Source: Dipteris shenzhenensis
Taxonomy: Eukaryota; Polypodiophyta; Polypodiopsida; Gleicheniales
DNA: 64,000 bases
Assembly: GCA_047967505.1 (NCBI GenBank)
Contig: CM106540.1
Direction: 5' to 3' (one strand)
A model generated the notes under the pieces. It ran no database searches. It was not told where the DNA came from and worked only from the letters and a program-made list of their open reading frames with translations. Shown in pieces: positions 59,040-64,000 of the stretch. The position numbers and the translations under genes are program-made. Every line of letters starts with the position of its first letter. Within the stretch, counting starts at the first letter, position 1.

Positions 59040-60070
59040 TTAACCAACTATATAATCTATAATATTCCACATAAACGATGATTTTTTAAAAGATGGTTTT
59101 GAAGACTAAAATTTAAACGTTTTTTTATTTAAATAAAATAGCACCAATTTCAAAGATAGCATAGAACCTACTTTAATCTCTCTTTTTCTTGTTCTTGTTT
59201 TCTTGTTTTTAATACATGATTTTCTTATTTTAACAAAATTCTTATTTTCTTGTTCTTGATACATGATTTCTAAAAACAAAATTTAAACGTTATATTAAAT
59301 TCAAAACTTCAGTAATTTGTAAACTTCACTTATAAATTTTTTTTAATAGATTATTTTAAAAAACAAATTATATACTTTTTGACATTTAAATACTAACTTA
59401 AACTCTTATTTTCTTTTTTTTAAAAGATCATTTTTAAAAATAAAATTTAAACGTTTTTTTATTTAAATATAAATAACACTAATAAAAAAAATATCTTTAA
59501 TCTCTTTTTTTTAAAAGATGATTTCAAAAAACAAAATATATACATTTTCAGGCTTTAAATAAAAAATTACATAATTCCAAAAATAATTAAAAAAACTTTA
59601 AAATGCATTTAAAAAAACTTTAAAATGCATTTAAAAAAACTTTAAAATTACGTAATTCCTATAAACTAAAATTTAATTAAATTCTACCAAAAAGAAAATG
59701 CTACATAAAAAAAACAGAATTTTTCCATTTCACATTTTAAATAAAAAATGCCTCATTAAACGTTTTTTAAATTTAAAATTTTCACATTTTAAATTATAAA
59801 TGTCGTAATTCAAAAATTTACAAATGCATTTCAAATTTATAAATATTTTATAATTATTCCTATGAACGTTTTTTTATTTAATAAAAATAGCTCTATTTTT
59901 TTTTAAAAAAAATTCATTTTCACATTTTAAATAAAAAATGTCGTAATTCATAAATTCCAAAAAAACATTAAAATGCATTTGAAATTTAGAAATTTTTTAT
60001 AATTTTTCTTATAAACTAAAATTTAATTAAATTTTACCAAAAAGAAAATGCTACATAAAAAAAACCCTAC
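59040..60070. repeat. AT-rich intron block with a repeated ~50-bp word
   Basis: Words like aaatttaaacgtttttttattt recur about every 150-200 bp, and accaaaaagaaaatgctaca occurs near 59687 and 60038. It ends at the donor of exon 1 (60070). No gene seen. Confidence 0.7.
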
Positions 60071-60183
60071 CTGGACTCTCCCGCTCCGGCTCCGTCCATC
60101 TCCGTCGATGTCCGTTGGTGGCTCTTCGTCAGTCGTGCAATTCCGTCGACGTCCCGCAAATCCGAAATCGGTGGATGAGGAGG

Positions 60184-60815
60184 AGCTCGATCGAGGTATG
60201 CAGAATGAGGGGGGTCGCTCTCCTTTTATAAGAAAAATTAGGGTTTAGCTACCTCGATCGAGGTATTCTGCATGCATGCCACGATACCTCGATCGAGGTA
60301 TTGTGACATGCCCATACATCTCGGTCGATCGAGGTATTGACATGCCACGATACCTCGATCGAGGTATTGTGACATGCCCATACATCCACGTCGATGGAGG
60401 TATTGACATGCCACGATACCTCGATCGAGGTATTGTGACATGCCCATACATATCGGTACATCCACGTCGATGGAGGTATTGACATGCCACGATACCTCGA
60501 TCGAGGTATGTCGGATGCCAAGTCATCGGTCCAGCATACCTCGATCGAGGTATGTCATTTGCCCTGTCGGATGGCACATACCTCGATCGAGGTATGCTGG
60601 ACATGCCACCTTACCTCGATCGAGGTTGAGCTGGATTGCCAGAATACCTCGAACGAGGTAGATGTGGCATGTATAGGTGGCTTGCCAGCAAACCTCGATC
60701 GAGGTAGAGGCTCGGTCCGGTGAAAAAAGCCCAGTACCTCGATCGAGGTATTGGCTTGGCTCGGTTGTCCTCGTGTGTGATTTTCATTGGTGCTAATACC
60801 TCGATCGAGGTATTG
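60184..60815. promoter_or_regulatory. Right palindrome array, at the RING-gene promoter
   Basis: About 16 copies of the ACCTCGATCGAGGT palindrome or one-to-three-base variants (TCGATGGAGG, TCGAACGAGG). Three successive ~66-bp higher-order units (60283-60492) each hold one perfect and one variant copy joined by attgtgacatgcccatacat. The array reaches to within ~55 bp of the right terminal repeat. All but the first copy lie upstream of the minus-strand TATA box. Confidence 0.88.
60222..60232 (-). promoter_or_regulatory. TATA box of the RING gene
   Basis: Complement reads CTTATAAAAGG, a strong TATA match, about 125 bp upstream of the exon 1 ATG at 60099. A palindrome variant sits at about 60184-60199, close to the expected transcription start. 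Confidence 0.65.
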
Positions 60816-60868
60816 GAGACCGAAGCAAAACCTTTGTATTTTCACTCGAGCGGGTGTCACACTCACCC

Positions 60869-60899
60869 AAAAGTGGACACCCTTAGCTTGCTACCACCC
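60869..60899 (-). repeat. Right terminal inverted repeat
   Basis: Complement begins gggtggtagcaagctaaggg. Followed by the duplication tagt at 60900-60903. Confidence 0.9.
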
Positions 60900-60903
60900 T
60901 AGT

Positions 60904-61140
60904 GCTTTACAAAAGTACTTTTAAGTGGTCCTTAAGCACTATTCAATGTTCCTGAACCAGTATTAAGTGGTTTTGCAATACTTATAAATAGTTCTAAAGC
61001 ACTATCATGTGGTCTAGAAGTACTACTTAGTGCTTCTAAGTGGCCCAAAAGTACTACTAGTAGCTTCTATGTGGTCCAAAAGTACTATTAAGGGGTTCTA
61101 AGTCACTATTAAGTGGTCATGAAGCGCTCTTAAGTATACC
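60904..61140. repeat. Minisatellite of AAGTGGT-type units, right of transposon
   Basis: Continues the array of 46880-47563 across the insertion; acttttaagtggtcct and agtattaagtggttttg recur in both parts. Confidence 0.9.
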
Positions 61141-61502
61141 CCATTTTGGAATCACATTTTTTTATCTTTTTGCATATACTTGTGCTCTATCTTTAGTAAT
61201 AAAAGTGTAGTTATTATTGTGATAGAGTACAATATTAAGCATTTTTATGTGCTAAAACATTAATCGGTTCACTTATATAGGGCCACGACAATGAAAAAAA
61301 GTTGAGGTGCCAGAAACTACGGTAGAGATCATAGAGATTGATAGGGCGCCCCTGGCGTTCATGGCACCTCCAAAATTTCAAGAAGATTACTGGAAGGGAA
61401 ATCCATCCCTTAACCTCGATCTTAGCAATGCATTACTATTCACTTTAGACCCTAGAAGGGACCATTCCCTCCTTGATTAGACCTTAGACAATGTACAATG
61501 TA
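61141..61502. other. Non-coding, nothing recognised
   Basis: Spacer between the minisatellite and the MITE composite; no gene or repeat identified. Confidence 0.35.
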
Positions 61503-62490
61503 CTCAGGGGGTTCACTCATCATATGTAGCCTCTGGGGCACCAACTCCCTTTATTAAGAAAACCTATCAAAATCTTGAGTATGATATGAAGTCAACAATA
61601 GGTCATGAGTAGAAATTATTCAAATTAACATGGTTGTGTTCTACACTAAAAGAGCTTCAAATATGTCTTTACACCTTGAAATTTGGGTATCACATGAAGA
61701 AGTTACATTGATTTGAAAGGAGATGGGTTTTAGTATTTTAGTGTATTTTTTGTTTAACCCCCCCTCATCCAAAAGACCCCCCCTCTTAGGCCTCACATAT
61801 TATGAAAAATATGTAGAAATCTCAAAATCTTGCATATTTTTCAAGGTATATACCTTATATTTTATGGGAGGGGGACATGAAATTTTCATATTTTTCCCTT
61901 GCATATTTGAAAATTTTAAAGTAAATCCATACATATTATATATGGACCTTGTCCCCCCATACCTTGGATTTTGGAGGATTTTGGACAAGGGTAGTAACAT
62001 GTTACACATTGAGTTGGCGCCCCAGGATGTAACCCTATCACGTGAGTTCAACAGAAGGATATTTTAAAATTCTAGATTTTTAAAAAAAAATTTACATAAG
62101 GGATTATTTAAAACAAGTTTAAAACTTTTTTATAGATTTGTATAGAAAAAGGGTGCATTTTATTAATAAAAAAGTTACAAATAAGGGGTTTTACAAATGG
62201 GCCTTGAATGCATGTGATATAGAGGAGTTATACATAGTGACCCCCCTCGAGGGGGGATCATTATGTGTAAAACCTATATATCATGTGTGTTCAAGGCCTA
62301 TTTGATAAGCCCCTTATCTATAAATTTATCATGAATAAAATGCACCCTTTTGCTATTCACTCTTTTAATACCCCCTTTATATGATGATACCCTTCTGTAT
62401 ATGCCGAAAATGTGTAAAAAGGGGATTAAAAAAACCCCTTCTATTGGACCCACGTGCTATGCTTACATATTTATGAGTGACCCCCCCGAG
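61503..62490. mobile_element. Composite of two CTCGGGGG-type MITE units, head to head
   Basis: 988 bp from ctcagggggttcactcat to atgagtgacccccccgag, flanked by exact octamers acaatgta (61495-61502 and 62491-62498). The centre is the palindrome CCCCCCTCGAGGGGGG (62241-62256), formed by two element ends meeting. Inner motifs resembling ccttgaatgcacgtggtac occur near 62036, 62201, 62281 and 62447. The left unit also carries the dispersed repeat shared with 38262-38720. Confidence 0.85.
62150..62348. repeat. Long inverted repeat with ~95-bp arms
   Basis: Left arm from gggtgcattttatt and right arm to aataaaatgcaccc pair over nearly their whole length with mismatches, centred at 62248. Transcribed, it would fold into a long hairpin. 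Confidence 0.88.
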
Positions 62491-62498
62491 ACAATGTA

Positions 62499-63120
62499 AC
62501 AGTGAGGTGAAGCAGTTTGGGTTTTTATAGGAAATGATTCTAGTTTTAGGGCTCTTCCCAAGCCATAACATTTTATGGATAGCTCGGTTTGCTCTTATGC
62601 AAAAAGGTGAAATGATCGAAATTGCAAGCTCTACGCATTCATGTCCACTACCTAGCTTGATTGTTAATCAAGTGGCTACTATTTAAGAAATAAAGAAAAT
62701 TTCTTAAGGTAGTAACACAAGGTTGATGCTTGGGGTTGATATGTTTGGCTAGAAATGGAAATAATTTTACTCTCCTTGCCCTTGAGTGTTAGATCATGAA
62801 AGTCAAAGTAGTTTGTTTTTTTTACACATACATGCGTATTTTTACTCGTTACTTGAGATGCTAGTCTCCCTGACAGCGGTGCCAAATGTTGGCTCTTTCC
62901 TATGGCTTCCATAGGAAGAGTAGGGTATTCTCAGTATGCAAGGTTCCAAGGCTTTTTGTCACCTATAGATATATCAGGATTGTTGTTTGTAGTATATGTC
63001 TAGCTTAGGACCTTGAGTCATGTTCCGGTGAGAAACGTAGGCTTAAGTGTGGTGAGCAAACATAGTGCATGCATGTGTAAAATGAACATGTATCATCATG
63101 GTTGAGGTCAGGAAGGCTTT
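62499..63120. other. Non-coding, nothing recognised
   Basis: AT-rich sequence without recognised gene or repeat. Confidence 0.35.
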
Positions 63121-63129
63121 CACCTTCAT

Positions 63130-63310
63130 TGGGGGTTGTAGGGTTTAGAAGAAGTTTAAGGGTTAGGAGGAGGTTCTAGGGTTTAGAAGAGGTTCCAGGG
63201 TTTAGAAGAAGTTCCAAGGTTTAGAAGGAGGTTCCAAAGTTTAGAAGAGGTTCCAAGGTTTAGAGAGAGGTTCCAAGGTTTAGAAGAGGTTCCAAGGTTA
63301 AGGGTAGAGT
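63130..63310. repeat. Minisatellite, ~18-bp unit
   Basis: About nine units like agggtttagaagaggttcc, with variants caaggtttagaa. Contains gggttta words but is not a telomere repeat. Confidence 0.88.
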
Positions 63311-63379
63311 ACATGGTGGAGAAGTCATCTCCCTTGTAGATCATGGAGGTTAAGGGTTGAGGAACTAAGGGTTTAGGGG

Positions 63380-63590
63380 GAGCATAGGAGTGGGAGAGGA
63401 AGAAGGTGTAAGAGCATGGGGGAAAGAAGAGAGAGGAGAAAGGAGGAGGGAGGAGGAGAAGGGAGGAGGAGGAAAAGAGGGAGAGGTGGAAGAGGGAGGA
63501 CGAGAAGATAGGAGGAGGAGGGAGGAGGAGAGGGAGAGGATGGGTTGCAAGGTTGGAGGAGAGGGGAGGAGGAGTCGCAAGGTTGAGACA
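63380..63590. repeat. Purine-rich tract
   Basis: About 200 bp of almost pure G and A on the plus strand (ggaggagggaggaggag), a polypurine:polypyrimidine stretch. Confidence 0.9.
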
Positions 63591-63734
63591 TGCTTTTGGA
63601 CGTGGAGTGCAAGGAAGCATGGACACTTGAGATAATTGCTTGGAATACCAAAGTAGAACTCAACACAATGCCCCAAAGAGTGTGGGCTTCATTCCATTAT
63701 GGGGTATTTATACAAGTTGGATAGCTTATCTCTT

Positions 63735-64000
63735 TGCATGTAGGAATTGTAAGATGTTCTCTCTCTACATGTAGAACTTGCATATAGAAGTTGCATGTAG
63801 GAGTTGCATGTAGAACTCATATGTAGAACTCGCATGTAGGAGTTGAATGTAGAACTTGCATGTAGGAGTTGCATGTAGAACTTGCATGTAGAACTCATAT
63901 GCAGAACTCGCATATAGGAGCTACATGTAGAAGCTGCATGTAGAACTTGCATGTAGGAGTTGCATGTAGGAATCATATGTAGAAGTTGCATGTAGAAATC
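63735..64000. repeat. Minisatellite, ~15-bp unit, cut by window edge
   Basis: About 17 units of (t)gcatgtag(a/g)a(a/g)(c/t)t, alternating agaacttgcatgt, ggagttgcatgt and agaactcatatgt. It continues past the right edge. Confidence 0.92.

Larger units (their letters stand above)
54600..60099 (-). pseudogene. Coiled-coil/RING-H2 protein gene of the transposon
   Basis: Model on the minus strand: exon 1 60099-60071 (MDGAGAGES), intron of 3.2 kb, exon 2 56853-56029, intron 56028-55928, exon 3 55927-54600. All splice sites are GT-AG and the exon 1/2 phase agrees. Exon 2 has helical segments (MQIEMLRAEMRALQDA, DIVDSFQAQAEAEI), a central region and a proline run. Exon 3 encodes a RING-H2 finger (55673-55543; C-x2-C, C-x-H-x2-H-x2-C, C-x2-C), a helical Glu/Arg-rich part and an acidic tail ending SDSDSD. 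Lesions: one or two frameshifts around 56080 and 55885, an 11-bp duplication in the RING (55608-55629) and a MITE (55060-55355). It would have been a nuclear ubiquitin ligase or regulator, by inference. No transposase motif is seen. Confidence 0.65.
47564..60899 (+). mobile_element. 13.3-kb DNA transposon with two convergent genes
   Basis: Bounded by ~31-bp terminal inverted repeats (47564-47594 and 60869-60899) that start GGG and share a 26-bp identical stretch, and by 4-bp duplications tagt. The same minisatellite lies on both sides, showing insertion. Cargo: a transposase-like gene (plus), a RING-H2 gene (minus), palindrome arrays at both promoters, and a telomere-motif satellite between the genes. 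A 4-bp duplication is described for Sola and some other superfamilies; I cannot settle the superfamily. Both genes carry disabling lesions, so this copy is probably not autonomous. Confidence 0.88.

Noticed and set aside
60238-60723. Overlapping open frames rich in IPRSRY, TSIEV and YLDRG
   Set aside because: They are translations of the palindrome array, open in all frames because its words lack stops; a promoter array explains them better.
60184-60815. CRISPR-like look of a regularly spaced palindromic repeat
   Set aside because: The context is eukaryotic, repeats are 14-16 bp and perfectly symmetric, spacers are duplicated rather than unique, and there are no cas genes.
63183-63676. Minus-strand Ser/Pro/Leu-rich open frames
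   Set aside because: They come from the purine-rich tract and the 18-bp minisatellite; low complexity in every frame.

Overview
The window reads as nuclear DNA of a land plant. Copia retrotransposons carry the plant-type primer site TGGTATCAGAGC, complementary to initiator tRNA-Met. Interstitial telomere motifs are of the CCCTAAA type. The single credible host gene has plant-like GT-AG introns up to 2.9 kb. The heavy repeat load, old decayed elements and long introns would fit a large genome, perhaps a fern, lycophyte or similar seedless plant, but that placement is inference. No rRNA, tRNA or CRISPR was recognised.

Region by region. 1-1527 is the 5' part of a minus-strand Copia element running off the left edge. 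1528-9298 is a decayed gag-like relic (probably Ty3/gypsy, minus strand) split by a complete minus-strand Copia (2752-8319, family A, TSD attgc). 9716-16855 holds a 5'-deleted minus-strand Copia (family B) fused to a plus-strand Copia (family C) that has lost most of its 5' LTR. 18918-20860 holds two more Copia fragments. 21472-27398 is a second full-length family A Copia, now on the plus strand (TSD ctcac), with part of its integrase replaced by foreign DNA. 27399-31270 is non-coding with small duplications and hAT-like MITEs.

31474-36287 is the one intact-looking host gene: six coding exons encode a 364-residue ankyrin-BTB protein. A 5'UTR intron precedes it, and intron 1 holds a gypsy integrase relic. 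36288-47563 is mostly non-coding, with a MITE, dispersed repeats, microsatellites, two large minisatellites and decayed coding relics.

The most unusual object is a 13.3-kb DNA transposon at 47564-60899. It has ~31-bp terminal inverted repeats, a 4-bp target duplication (tagt), and a minisatellite that resumes on the far side. It carries two convergent genes: a plus-strand transposase-like gene (49276-52203) and a minus-strand coiled-coil/RING-H2 gene (60099-54600). Each promoter has an array of the palindrome TACCTCGATCGAGGTA next to its TATA box, about 5 copies on the left and 16 on the right. Between the genes lies a nine-copy satellite, six copies of which carry blocks of CCCTAAA telomere repeat. 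The transposase has a frameshift and an in-frame TGA. The RING gene has an 11-bp duplication inside the zinc finger and a 296-bp hAT-like MITE with an exact 8-bp TSD. This copy is therefore probably dead, but its architecture is readable.

60904-64000 holds the resumed minisatellite, a head-to-head MITE dimer with a ~100-bp-arm inverted repeat, and further minisatellites.
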